Below are positions 1-6,532 of a stretch of 6,532 nt of DNA, piece after piece. The notes beneath the pieces were generated by a model. It was given only the letters and a program-made list of their open reading frames with translations. It was not told where the DNA came from and searched no databases. The DNA is from an uncultured Collinsella sp. (GTDB taxonomy: Bacteria > Actinomycetota > Coriobacteriia > Coriobacteriales > Coriobacteriaceae): positions 1-6,532 of the forward strand of contig CATXML010000069.1 of the NCBI GenBank assembly GCA_958372035.1. Direction: 5' to 3'. Made by a program: the position numbers and the translations under genes. Every line of letters starts with the position of its first letter. Positions within the stretch are counted from its first letter, which is position 1.

Positions 1-1
1 C

Positions 2-618
2 GAGGCTTTGGGCCGCATTGGCTACAAGCCAAAGTACCAGCTGATCGACTGGGAACAGAAGAAAGAGCTGCTGGCGAGCGGCGAGCTCGATTGCGTCATG
101 GGCAGCTTTAGTATGACGGGCCGCGAAGGCGAGTATCGCTGGGCGGGGCCGTACCTTGCGAGCCGACAGGTGGTTGCTGTCGATCCCGAAAGCGATATCT
201 ACACGCTTGCCGATCTTGAGGGTAGGGTCGTGGCGGTCCAGTCCACCACCAAGCCCGAATCGATTCTGCTCAATCACACCAATGAAAACGTTCCGCACTG
301 ATTAAGGAGCTCTACAGCTTTTCGGACCGCTCGTACCTGAACCCGGCGCTTGTCGAGGGCCTAGTCGACGCCATCGCCGCGCATGAGTCCTCGCTGCTCA
401 CCTACGAAAAAGACTATGGCGTGACGTATCGCATTTTGTCTGAGCCGCTGCTAGAGGTTGGTTTGGGCACCGCTTTCGATATCAACGACACACGCGGCAT
501 CGACGTTAAGCTCACCCATGCCTACCAAGAAATGCTTGCCGATGGCACCATGGAGCGCCTGGTGTCAAAGTATTTTGATGACCCTTCGCCCTTTTTGAAT
601 GTGGAGGGCCTGTCATGA
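2..618 (+). pseudogene. Solute-binding (SBP family 3) domain protein, 5'-truncated by window edge and frameshifted
   Basis: This is the C-terminal part of a periplasmic Venus-flytrap protein of the amino-acid-binding type (SBP_bac_3). The first segment is read from position 2 and contains LASGELDCVMGSFSMTGRE and RWAGPYLASRQVVAV, typical of the first lobe and hinge. That frame ends at TGA 299-301. Homologous-looking sequence resumes at once in the next frame (from about 295: ALIKELYSFSDRSYLNP) and runs to TGA 616-618, ending with the usual terminal helix (YQEMLADGTMERLVSKYF). The two halves fit together as one flytrap domain, so a net loss of one base (or gain of two) between about 286 and 298 explains the break. 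The gene start and any signal peptide lie left of the window. It overlaps the following kinase gene by ATGA, so it probably serves as a sensing partner for it rather than as an ABC importer subunit; no permease or ATPase gene is visible. Whether the frameshift is real or a sequencing error cannot be told from here. Confidence 0.8.
603..608 (+). promoter_or_regulatory. Ribosome binding site for the left hybrid kinase
   Basis: GGAGGG lies six bases before ATG 615, inside the last codons of the upstream solute-binding gene. It supports ATG 615 as the start. The ATGA overlap at 615-618 suggests translational coupling, but this strong site could also allow independent initiation if upstream translation stops early at the frameshift. 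Confidence 0.7.
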
Positions 619-2807
619 TTGATGCGTCCGACCACACCGCTCAGGAGCGGGGCGATCGTTCGGCACGGGAATGGCTCATCGTCGTCCTGTTGGGGATAGC
701 GCTCTCGATTGTTGCCGGCGTGACGAGCTACGCCTACACGACAGCTCAGGCCGAGCAGCGCTTTGCCGACGTTGTCGATTACGTGGCGACACAGAGCCTT
801 TCCTACGATGCGTTCAACAGCGCCTATGCGACCAAAAACCTGATTCGCGTTATGGAGATCGCCGGAGAGGCGGCGCGCGATATGGAGCGCGACGGCTCGG
901 TGGATAACGCTACGTTGGAGCAATATGCTGACCAGTTTAATGTGACAGCGCTGATCGTAACGGATGCATCGGGCAACTTGGTGTCCGAGTCCTCGAAGGA
1001 TGATGTGGGCTACGAGTCGCTCGCTGCGAATCTCAAAGAGGCGCCTGTGCTGGAGGTGGCAGCCCATCCGCTTAAGTCCTATACCGCTCGCATTACGCTT
1101 GCGGACGATTCGGTCGCAGACATTGGCTGCGTGGCCCGGCCGGACGGTGAGGGCATCGTTGTCGCGGTGAGGCACCAGAGCGCCAAGGCGGTCGCGAGCA
1201 ATACGCTCAAGTTGCAGAGCTTGCTCGATGGTTATGAGACCATCGATAGCGGCAATATCGTGATCGAAAACGACGGTAAGGTCGTTGCGACCAACGCTGT
1301 TGAGCCCGCCGTGTCGGGCGTGTTCGATTTGCCTGCGACGGATGCCATCGTTGTCAACGGCATTAAGGAGCGTTGCCTGGCTGGTAAGGTCAGATTGGTT
1401 AACGACAGCGGTGAGTGGTATCTGGGCACATTTGGTAAAGCGCGCGATTTTTACGTGTACACCTATGCTCCCGCGCAGCGTTACTTTGAGGTTGTTGCCG
1501 CTGTTGTTGCCAGTGTGTTGGCACTCTACGGCGGTGTTATAGCCACTGTTGTGTTGGTGCGCCGCCGCGCCGAGAGCCAACGCTTTGCCGACCTGTTGCT
1601 GCAGGAGCGCGACTATGGCGACAAGCTGGCAAAAGCGGCGCGCGAAGCTTCGTCTGCCAACTCTGCAAAGACGGAGTTCCTGCGTCGCATGAGTCACGAC
1701 CTGCGCACGCCCATCAACGGCATTCGCGGTATGGTCGAGGTGGGCAATGCCAACGCGGACGACTTGCAAAAGCAGACTGAGTGCCGCTCAAAGATCTGGA
1801 CGGCGTCGGGACTGCTGCTCGACCTTGCGAACGAGGCACTCGATATGAGCCGCTTGGAGAGCGGGCAGGTCGACCTGAATCTCGTGCCTACAGATATGGT
1901 GGCCCTCAACCGTGAGGTGTGCGATATCCTGGAGCGCCAGGCCGAGGAGCGCCTGGTGACAATTATCTGCGACCAACGGACTCTTGATCATCCCTATGCC
2001 CGGGTGAGCGTGACGCACCTCAAGCGCCTGTTGCTCAATATTGCCGGTAATGCCGTCAAGTACAACCGCCAGGGCGGCTATGTTCGCCTGACATGCCGCG
2101 AGGTGGAGCCGGTGGACGGTGTCCCCGTCTATGAATACACGATCGCCGATAACGGCATTGGCATGAGCGAGGAGTTTCAACAGCACCTCTACGATCCGTT
2201 CAGCCGCGAGGAACAACAGGTGGAAGGCGCTTCATCGGGAACTGGCCTGGGCGCGTCTATTGCCAAACAGTTGGTCGAGCTTATGGGCGGAACCATGAGC
2301 TTTACGAGCGCCTTGGGGCAGGGGACGACGTTTACCATTTGCCTGCCGTTTGAGAAGTGCAAGAGTTCCGAGATTCCCCAGGCAGTTCGCGTGGATGCAG
2401 GCGACAGCGACGTGCTCCAGGGCCTGCGCGTTTTGCTCGTAGAGGATAACGACCTGAATGCCGAGATCGCACAGTTTACGCTCGACCGCGCCGGTGCCGT
2501 CGTGACACATGTCAAAGATGGCGAGTCTGCCGTCGAGACGTTTGCCGCGAGTGCGCTGCACGAGTACGACGTGGTATTGATGGACATCATGATGCCCGGC
2601 ATCGATGGCCTTGAGGCCACGCGTCAGATTCGAGCGCTCGATCGCGAGGACGCCGCGACCACGCCGATTATCGCCGTGAGCGCCAATGCCTTTGCCGACG
2701 ACCGTAGGCTTTCGCGCGAGGCGGGCATGAACGCGCATCTGAGCAAACCCGTGAGTTCTCAGGATCTCGTTGAGGCGCTTGCGCACATAGCTGCCGACGC
2801 TTCATAA
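615..2807 (+). CDS. Hybrid sensor histidine kinase/response regulator (Cache-like sensor, HisKA-HATPase-REC)
   Basis: A 730-residue membrane-bound hybrid kinase that should autophosphorylate on His and pass the phosphate to its own receiver Asp. Order of parts: short cytoplasmic N-terminus; membrane segment about 20-42; extracytoplasmic region about 44-288; membrane segment about 291-315 followed by RRR; HisKA about 350-416 with the H-box SHDLRTP (H361); HATPase about 463-578 with N-box N475/N479, G1 box D512-G514-G516, F529, and G2 box G542-T-G544-L-G546; receiver about 604-722 with E610/D611, phospho-acceptor D657 (LMDIMMPG), S689 and K711. All catalytic positions are present. The sensor region has two Cache-like strand motifs (VTDASGNLVSES near 115 and IENDGKVVATN near 217), suggesting a double-Cache small-ligand sensor; that assignment is inferred from short motifs. 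There is no Hpt domain or output domain, so a separate Hpt protein and regulator are presumably needed. The start is fixed by GGAGGG and the ATGA overlap with the flytrap gene upstream. Confidence 0.93.
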   Translation: MIDASDHTAQERGDRSAREWLIVVLLGIALSIVAGVTSYAYTTAQAEQRFADVVDYVATQSLSYDAFNSAYATKNLIRVMEIAGEAARDMERDGSVDNATLEQYADQFNVTALIVTDASGNLVSESSKDDVGYESLAANLKEAPVLEVAAHPLKSYTARITLADDSVADIGCVARPDGEGIVVAVRHQSAKAVASNTLKLQSLLDGYETIDSGNIVIENDGKVVATNAVEPAVSGVFDLPATDAIVVNGIKERCLAGKVRLVNDSGEWYLGTFGKARDFYVYTYAPAQRYFEVVAAVVASVLALYGGVIATVVLVRRRAESQRFADLLLQERDYGDKLAKAAREASSANSAKTEFLRRMSHDLRTPINGIRGMVEVGNANADDLQKQTECRSKIWTASGLLLDLANEALDMSRLESGQVDLNLVPTDMVALNREVCDILERQAEERLVTIICDQRTLDHPYARVSVTHLKRLLLNIAGNAVKYNRQGGYVRLTCREVEPVDGVPVYEYTIADNGIGMSEEFQQHLYDPFSREEQQVEGASSGTGLGASIAKQLVELMGGTMSFTSALGQGTTFTICLPFEKCKSSEIPQAVRVDAGDSDVLQGLRVLLVEDNDLNAEIAQFTLDRAGAVVTHVKDGESAVETFAASALHEYDVVLMDIMMPGIDGLEATRQIRALDREDAATTPIIAVSANAFADDRRLSREAGMNAHLSKPVSSQDLVEALAHIAADAS

Positions 2808-2809
2808 AC

Positions 2810-2850
2810 AAATGGCTCGGTTCCAATACTGGTTGGAACCGAGCCATTTT
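2810..2850. terminator. Bidirectional intrinsic terminator between convergent genes
   Basis: A perfect 17-bp inverted repeat (arms 2810-2826 and 2833-2849) with a six-base loop begins two bases after the stop codon of the left kinase. On the plus strand the descending arm ends in TTTT followed by GCTATTTG. On the minus strand the hairpin is followed by the weaker T-rich run TTTGTTTATG. It sits 27 bases past the stop of the convergent NimA-like gene. It therefore most likely ends transcription of both units, more strongly from the left. Confidence 0.88.
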
Positions 2851-2876
2851 GCTATTTGCAGGACCTGTTTTTGGGC

Positions 2877-3356
2877 TTACTTTTCTTGAATCTGCTTGCC
2901 GCAAAGGTGCTCAATCGAAATCTCATAGAGTTGGACGCCCTTGATGTCTTTGGCGATTTCCTCTTCGACTTCTTCGGCGGAAGGGTAATACTTAAGCGCG
3001 AGCTGGCGGACTTTGTCCTCGATAAACGAAGGCGTCTCGTTTACCAGACGGCAACGGCCAAAGACCACGGTACTCATAACATAGGGAGCCCAGTCATCGT
3101 CCTTGTACCACTCGTTGCCGTAAACGGTAAAGCAGACTTTGTCATCACGCCTGAGTGAATCGACCTTGTGGCCAGCCTTGGCGCCATGGAAATAAATCTT
3201 GTCGTGCTCGGTGTCAAAGAAGTAGTTGACGGGAATGGCATACGGGTAGCCATCGTCGCCGTTGACGGCAAAGACGCCGCGCTTGCAGGTGGTCAGCAGT
3301 TCACGTGCTTCCTCGTCAGTGATGGCGCGTTTCTTTCGACGTAAGGGCCTAAACAT
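2877..3356 (-). CDS. NimA-like pyridoxamine 5'-phosphate oxidase-fold flavoprotein
   Basis: A 159-residue cytoplasmic protein of the PNPOx-like split-barrel family, closest in appearance to the NimA/nitroimidazole-resistance-like group that binds FMN or related cofactors. Visible signatures: the basic N-terminus followed by ITDEEARELL (about 12-21), the strand pair RGVFAVNGDDGYPYAIPVNY (26-45), IYFHGAKAGHK (54-64), and KVCFTVYG (73-80). These are the usual order and spacing of the family, and the length is normal. In NimA proteins the family reaction is reduction of nitroimidazoles, but many gut homologues have unknown substrates, so a drug-resistance role should not be assumed. ATG 3356 is chosen because AAAGGAAG sits eight bases upstream. 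A GTG at 3395 would add 13 residues but would begin only a few bases past the stop of the upstream gene and lacks a comparable site. The gene starts 42 bases after the flytrap kinase on the same strand with no hairpin between them, so co-transcription is likely. Confidence 0.88.
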   Translation of the reverse strand: MFRPLRRKKRAITDEEARELLTTCKRGVFAVNGDDGYPYAIPVNYFFDTEHDKIYFHGAKAGHKVDSLRRDDKVCFTVYGNEWYKDDDWAPYVMSTVVFGRCRLVNETPSFIEDKVRQLALKYYPSAEEVEEEIAKDIKGVQLYEISIEHLCGKQIQEK

Positions 3357-3362
3357 CGTTGG

Positions 3363-3370
3363 CTTCCTTT
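3363..3370 (-). promoter_or_regulatory. Ribosome binding site deciding the start of the NimA-like gene
   Basis: On the minus strand the sequence reads AAAGGAAG, with its AGGA core eight bases before ATG 3356. It favours this start over the in-frame GTG at 3395. Confidence 0.7.
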
Positions 3371-3398
3371 CTAACTGTGCATGGTGGGTGGGCACAAA

Positions 3399-6203
3399 CT
3401 ATAGCGAAACAGTTCCGTTTTTCTTGATGCGGGCGAGGATGTTTTTGAGCTTGTTAAAGTCGAGCGGTTTGGGCAGATGGGCGTTCATGCCGGCATCGTG
3501 TGCCGCCTTGGCGTCCTCGGCAAAGGCATTGGCGGTGAGCGCGATGATGGGGATGTCGGCTGCATCGGCCTTCTCGCTCAGACGAATCGCGCGAGTTGCC
3601 TCGTAGCCATCCATACCCGGCATCATGATGTCCATCAGGATCGCATCGAAGCTGCCGGCGGGACGACTAGTGTATAGTTCGACCGCTTCTTTGCCGTCGG
3701 CGGCGCGAGTTACGACGATGCCTTCGCTTTCGAGCAGGGCTTGGGCAATTTCGGCATTGAGCTCGTTGTCTTCGGCCAAAAGAACGTTCATGCCGGCAAG
3801 CGAGCAGCTGATCGCCTGCTCGTCCGCACCTTCTCTTGCCTGAGGGTTCTTGTCGATATCGAGCGGAATCTGGACGTTGAACGTACTTCCCACGCCGACC
3901 TCGCTCGAAATCTCAATCGTGCCGCCCATCATGTCTATGAGCGATTTGACGATCGGCATGCCCATGCCAGTTCCCTGAAATTTACTGCGGGCATCGTTGC
4001 CCTCTTGGGCAAACGGTTCGTAGATGTGCTTAAGAAACTCGGGCGACATGCCGATGCCGGTGTCCGAAACGCTAAAGCAAAAGAGCACCTGGCTATCATC
4101 GATCGGTTTAATCTGCGATGCAAAAGCGACAGTTCCGCCATCTTTGTTGTACTTGATGCTGTTGTCGAGCAGGTTGACAAGGATCTGCCGAATATGGGTG
4201 GGGCTGCCGATCATATATTGGTCGACAGCGTAGGGCTCGCTGGTGTCGAGCATGGTTATGCCGCGGTCCGATGCGCGGAGCTTGCACAGTACGAGCGCAT
4301 TGTCGCACAGCTCTTTAAGGTTGAATGATTCGTGCTCGAGCGTCACTTTGCGCTCCTCGATCCTGCCCATCTCGAGGATGTCGTTAATCAGTGACAGCAG
4401 GTGATTGGCGGCAACGCGCGCCTTGGCGCGGCTTTCGCGGGCGACCTGCATGTCGCCTTCTCTCAATTCCTCAATTTCGATAAGGCCCAGGATGCCGTTG
4501 AGCGGCGTGCGGATGTCGTGGCTCATGCGCGTGAGGAAAGCGGTTTTGGCGGCGTTGGCGGCATCGGCTTTCTGCCGTTCCTCCTGTGCGCGGTAAAGCG
4601 ACCAGACAAGGATGACGATGCCGGTGAGCAAAATGCAGATGACGACTGCCGCAATGACGATGCGGTTGCGGTAGAGAAGTCGGAACGCATCCGATTCTTG
4701 CGCCGAGTACGATGTGGGGAAATAGCTGTTTGCAGAGAGCGATTCACCTGCATTGACGATGCCCTTATTGATGATTCCCAGCAGCTCGGGCTTGCCGCGC
4801 GAAATTAAACACGATAGTTGCGCCGTGTTGGTGAGTTCCTGTGTTTCGAAATCCTCGATGTCGTAGATGTCGCGGAGAGTTTCCAGGCGCGTGCTGGGGA
4901 CAATGATGCAACGTGCCTTCCCCTCATCGAGGGCTTTGAGCACCTCGCCGTCATTCGAATACTCGGTTACCGTTGCGTTCGGAAAGAGACTTTCGAGCTC
5001 AAAACGGTTAACGATTGTGCTCTTTGTACAAGCGATGTTCTTAAGGTCGCTGTTCAGGTTTTTGCCATTGTGAATGGCGGTCAGCGAAACCGTTCCCATC
5101 GAGTTTGACTGGATGACCCCTGTCTGCTCGGCGAGCCAGTAGTCGCGAAACAACGGCAGGGCGACATCGATGGTTCCGTTGGAAAGGGCTTTGATCATTT
5201 GCTTGTTGTTCGAGAGTGCGATTGTTTTGACCGTAATGTCAAACTTGTCGTGCAACGTCGTTGCAAGCGAGGCGAGCGACCCTTCCATCTCGCCGTCGTC
5301 ATTTTGCGTACAGTAGGGAAGTTGGTTTTTAAGATAGCCGAGCGTGATGGTATTGCCGTTTTCTTTGAGCCAGGTGGTCTCGGTGCCGGTGAGCGATGAC
5401 GAGCCACTGTTTTGGGTCGAGTAACTCGTTTTGACTTCCTCGTTATAGCGCGGGTTATCGCGGGCGATGGTCGTCATGGCGGCGTTGATGTCGTTCATCA
5501 GGTCAGGGCGGCTTTTGGGAACGGCAAAATAGTAGTCGCTCGAGCCTACGTAGAACATGGGTGACGCATCGGGCGACGAAATGGTGTCGTTCATGATGAC
5601 GGCGTCGACCTCGCCGTCTGCAAGCGCCTCAAAGAGGGCGCTGCCGGTGTCGATTTCTTTATAGGTGCAGGTAACGTCTTCGTTGGCGAGCCACTGCTGG
5701 CCGACGATAGTTTGCATAACGCCAGAGTTGCAGCCGATGGTGAGGCCTTGGAGCGCCTGAGGGTCACCCTTGGCTAGATCGTCGCGGTCGGGCCTGGCGT
5801 AGATATAGTAGCGCTCGGTGCCCTCGGGATTTGAGGAAAAGAGCAGCTTCTGCTCGCGTTCTGCCGAATACGAGATGTTGGGCATGAGGTCGATTTCGCC
5901 TGCCTCGAGCATGTCCATAAGCTCGGAGAAGGTGCCGCTAACGTATTCGTATTGCCAGCCCTTTGTGTAATACGAGAGGGTCTGGAGGTACTCGTAGCCC
6001 CATCCCGAGAGGCGCTCGCCCGGCGTGCCTTCCTGGAAGCCTTTGTTGTTGACGAGCCAGCCAACGCGGACCGTCTTGACCTGGTGGTCGGAGTCGGCGG
6101 CAAAGGCGGGGGCAGGCATGACGGCGCTCAGTACGGTGAGTACGGCAACCGCGACGGCTAGGGTGCGATATAGAGCCAAACGAAGGATGGCGGAAGGTTT
6201 CAC
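3399..6203 (-). CDS. BvgS/EvgS-like hybrid sensor kinase with two periplasmic flytrap domains
   Basis: A 934-residue membrane hybrid kinase. Order of parts: a Sec-type signal peptide, residues 1 to about 35-36, with a long hydrophobic core and AFA-A end; flytrap (SBP family 3) domain 1, about 43-262, with VRVGWLVNNKGFQE and LEAGEIDLMPNISYSAERE; flytrap domain 2, about 284-495, with ITLGYLKNQLPYC and LSNGTIDVALPLFRDYW; one membrane segment about 514-536; HisKA about 550-620 with SHDIRTP (H562); HATPase about 665-782 with N677/N681, D714-G716-G718, F731 and G744-T-G746-M-G748; receiver about 805-925 with E811/D812, phospho-acceptor D858, T890 and K912. All catalytic positions are kept. Two flytraps in tandem before a single membrane span is the BvgS/EvgS plan, but no PAS domain lies between membrane and kinase, and there is no C-terminal Hpt. 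The second phosphotransfer step would need separate proteins. The ligand is not predictable; amino acids or similar small molecules are usual for these domains. The start is GTG at 6203, supported by AGGA six bases upstream. It likely heads an operon with the NimA-like gene. Confidence 0.93.
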   Translation of the reverse strand: MKPSAILRLALYRTLAVAVAVLTVLSAVMPAPAFAADSDHQVKTVRVGWLVNNKGFQEGTPGERLSGWGYEYLQTLSYYTKGWQYEYVSGTFSELMDMLEAGEIDLMPNISYSAEREQKLLFSSNPEGTERYYIYARPDRDDLAKGDPQALQGLTIGCNSGVMQTIVGQQWLANEDVTCTYKEIDTGSALFEALADGEVDAVIMNDTISSPDASPMFYVGSSDYYFAVPKSRPDLMNDINAAMTTIARDNPRYNEEVKTSYSTQNSGSSSLTGTETTWLKENGNTITLGYLKNQLPYCTQNDDGEMEGSLASLATTLHDKFDITVKTIALSNNKQMIKALSNGTIDVALPLFRDYWLAEQTGVIQSNSMGTVSLTAIHNGKNLNSDLKNIACTKSTIVNRFELESLFPNATVTEYSNDGEVLKALDEGKARCIIVPSTRLETLRDIYDIEDFETQELTNTAQLSCLISRGKPELLGIINKGIVNAGESLSANSYFPTSYSAQESDAFRLLYRNRIVIAAVVICILLTGIVILVWSLYRAQEERQKADAANAAKTAFLTRMSHDIRTPLNGILGLIEIEELREGDMQVARESRAKARVAANHLLSLINDILEMGRIEERKVTLEHESFNLKELCDNALVLCKLRASDRGITMLDTSEPYAVDQYMIGSPTHIRQILVNLLDNSIKYNKDGGTVAFASQIKPIDDSQVLFCFSVSDTGIGMSPEFLKHIYEPFAQEGNDARSKFQGTGMGMPIVKSLIDMMGGTIEISSEVGVGSTFNVQIPLDIDKNPQAREGADEQAISCSLAGMNVLLAEDNELNAEIAQALLESEGIVVTRAADGKEAVELYTSRPAGSFDAILMDIMMPGMDGYEATRAIRLSEKADAADIPIIALTANAFAEDAKAAHDAGMNAHLPKPLDFNKLKNILARIKKNGTVSL

Positions 6204-6209
6204 ATGTAA

Positions 6210-6213
6210 TCCT
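6210..6213 (-). promoter_or_regulatory. Ribosome binding site for the double-flytrap kinase
   Basis: On the minus strand AGGA stands six bases before GTG 6203. An ATG two bases upstream (6205) is in a different frame. This supports the unusual GTG start, which also places the signal peptide's KPS...R basic region right at the N-terminus. Confidence 0.6.
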
Positions 6214-6289
6214 ATCGAGTCGAGACAGTATCACATAAGGATACCAGCTCAACCTGCCCACTCAGCCACCGCACCGCTAAACGGTCAGG

Positions 6290-6345
6290 TAGTCATTGGG
6301 GACGTTCTTGTTTGACTAGTCATTTAAGAACGTCCCCAATGACTA
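6290..6345. repeat. Long palindromic (REP/MITE-like) element in the divergent intergenic region
   Basis: Arms 6290-6309 and 6326-6345 are perfect 20-bp reverse complements (core GGGGACGTTCTT / AAGAACGTCCCC) around a 16-base loop. The loop itself holds the perfect 10-base palindrome TGACTAGTCA (6313-6322). The hexamer TAGTCA or its complement TGACTA thus occurs four times: at both outer ends and twice in the loop. It lies between two genes pointing away from each other, so it is not a terminator for either. The tetramer GTAG at 6289-6292, at the foot of the hairpin, recalls the mark found beside REP hairpins mobilised by RAYT (REP-associated tyrosine) transposases. Identity as a mobile repeat is inference; a regulatory hairpin is the alternative. 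Confidence 0.75.
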
Positions 6346-6407
6346 GTTCCGTTTGCGGGGGAGGCGTGGGACAATACCGAGCGAATGTGATTGGGCGTCT
6401 GGGAAAA

Positions 6408-6412
6408 GAGGT
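6408..6412 (+). promoter_or_regulatory. Ribosome binding site for the right-edge membrane protein
   Basis: GAGGT within AAAAGAGGT stands four bases before ATG 6417. The spacing is short but the match to the anti-Shine-Dalgarno sequence is good, and it supports this start. Confidence 0.5.
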
Positions 6413-6416
6413 CGCG

Positions 6417-6532
6417 ATGAACAAGTTGAGGACGCTTGCTGACGTGTTGCGCCAGGCTGGCTTTGCGCGCATCACGGGCCTGTTTCTCGTCTTCTATCTG
6501 CTGTGCTCGACGGCCGTCTGGCTGTCCGAGCC
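6417..6532 (+). CDS. N-terminus of a membrane protein, cut by window edge (possibly ion-channel family)
   Basis: An open frame from ATG 6417 runs off the right edge after 38 complete codons. The product starts with a basic amphipathic stretch (MNKLRTLADVLRQAGFARI) followed by a hydrophobic segment at about residues 20-36 (TGLFLVFYLLCSTAVWL) and then SEP. This is an N-terminal membrane segment that lacks a clear signal-peptidase site. A short basic leader, one membrane helix and then a turn would suit a small two-helix potassium-channel-type protein, but the pore region would lie outside the window, so this is only a guess. It is divergent from the double-flytrap kinase, with the palindromic repeat between them. 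It is too short for the family to be settled. Confidence 0.65.
   Translation, partial: MNKLRTLADVLRQAGFARITGLFLVFYLLCSTAVWLSE

Noticed and set aside
283..301. Programmed -1 frameshifting in the flytrap gene
   Set aside because: The short A run (GAAAAC) is not a standard slippery heptamer and no clear stimulatory hairpin follows, so a mutation or sequencing error is more likely.
522..1769. A 415-codon open frame on the minus strand
   Set aside because: It lies opposite the left kinase and the end of the flytrap gene, its product is rich in Arg, His and Ala with no recognisable domain, and it is a typical antisense shadow of a GC-rich gene.
2189..2786. Minus-strand open frames opposite the receiver and HATPase of the left kinase
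   Set aside because: They overlap a gene with complete conserved motifs on the other strand and show no family signature or ribosome binding site.
3741..4328. A 195-codon plus-strand open frame
   Set aside because: It is antisense to the HATPase and receiver part of the double-flytrap kinase, and its protein looks like a reverse-complement shadow.
6225..6252. Possible minus-strand promoter for the double-flytrap kinase (TTGAGC at 6252-6247 with GATACT or TACTGT near 6232-6225)
   Set aside because: The -10 candidates match the consensus poorly or leave a 14- to 16-base spacer, so the site is not supported strongly enough to list.
6290..6345. Intrinsic terminator
   Set aside because: Both neighbouring genes point away from it, and no T-run follows either arm.
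6347..6375. Possible plus-strand promoter for the right-edge gene (GACAAT at 6370-6375)
   Set aside because: The -10 match is only moderate and the hexamer 17 bases upstream (TTCCGT) is a poor -35.

Overview
The window looks like a piece of a GC-rich chromosome from a gut actinobacterium of the Coriobacteriia, with Collinsella as my best guess. That rests on the GC-rich codon use, on substrate-binding domains used as sensors, and on the style of the proteins. It is recognition, not a database result. No RNA gene, CRISPR array, transposase or phage gene was seen.

Layout. Positions 2-618 (+) hold the 3' part of a periplasmic solute-binding domain (SBP family 3) gene, whose reading frame is broken near position 295. 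It overlaps by ATGA a hybrid sensor histidine kinase at 615-2807 (+), which has two membrane segments, a Cache-like extracytoplasmic region, HisKA, HATPase and a receiver. A strong hairpin at 2810-2850 separates this unit from a convergent minus-strand unit. That unit reads, in transcription order, a second and larger hybrid kinase (6203-3399) and a NimA-like flavin/PNPOx-fold protein (3356-2877). The second kinase carries a signal peptide and two Venus-flytrap (SBP family 3) domains ahead of one membrane segment, HisKA, HATPase and a receiver. The 213-base divergent intergenic region (6204-6416) contains a near-perfect long palindrome with 20-bp arms, resembling a REP/MITE-type repeat. The start of a membrane protein gene (6417 onward, +) runs off the right edge.

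How the parts may work together. Both kinases look built to read small extracytoplasmic ligands. The right one does so with fused flytrap domains, as in the BvgS/EvgS group. The left one is encoded with a separate flytrap protein and also has its own sensor region. Both end in a receiver with the phospho-acceptor Asp intact. Neither has an Hpt domain, and no DNA-binding response regulator is encoded here, so their output partners must lie elsewhere. The NimA-like gene follows the right kinase after 42 bases without a visible terminator and may be co-transcribed with it.

Nothing here is clearly a new system. The points most worth a second look are the split versus fused flytrap-kinase arrangement, the frame break in the left flytrap gene, and the palindromic repeat.
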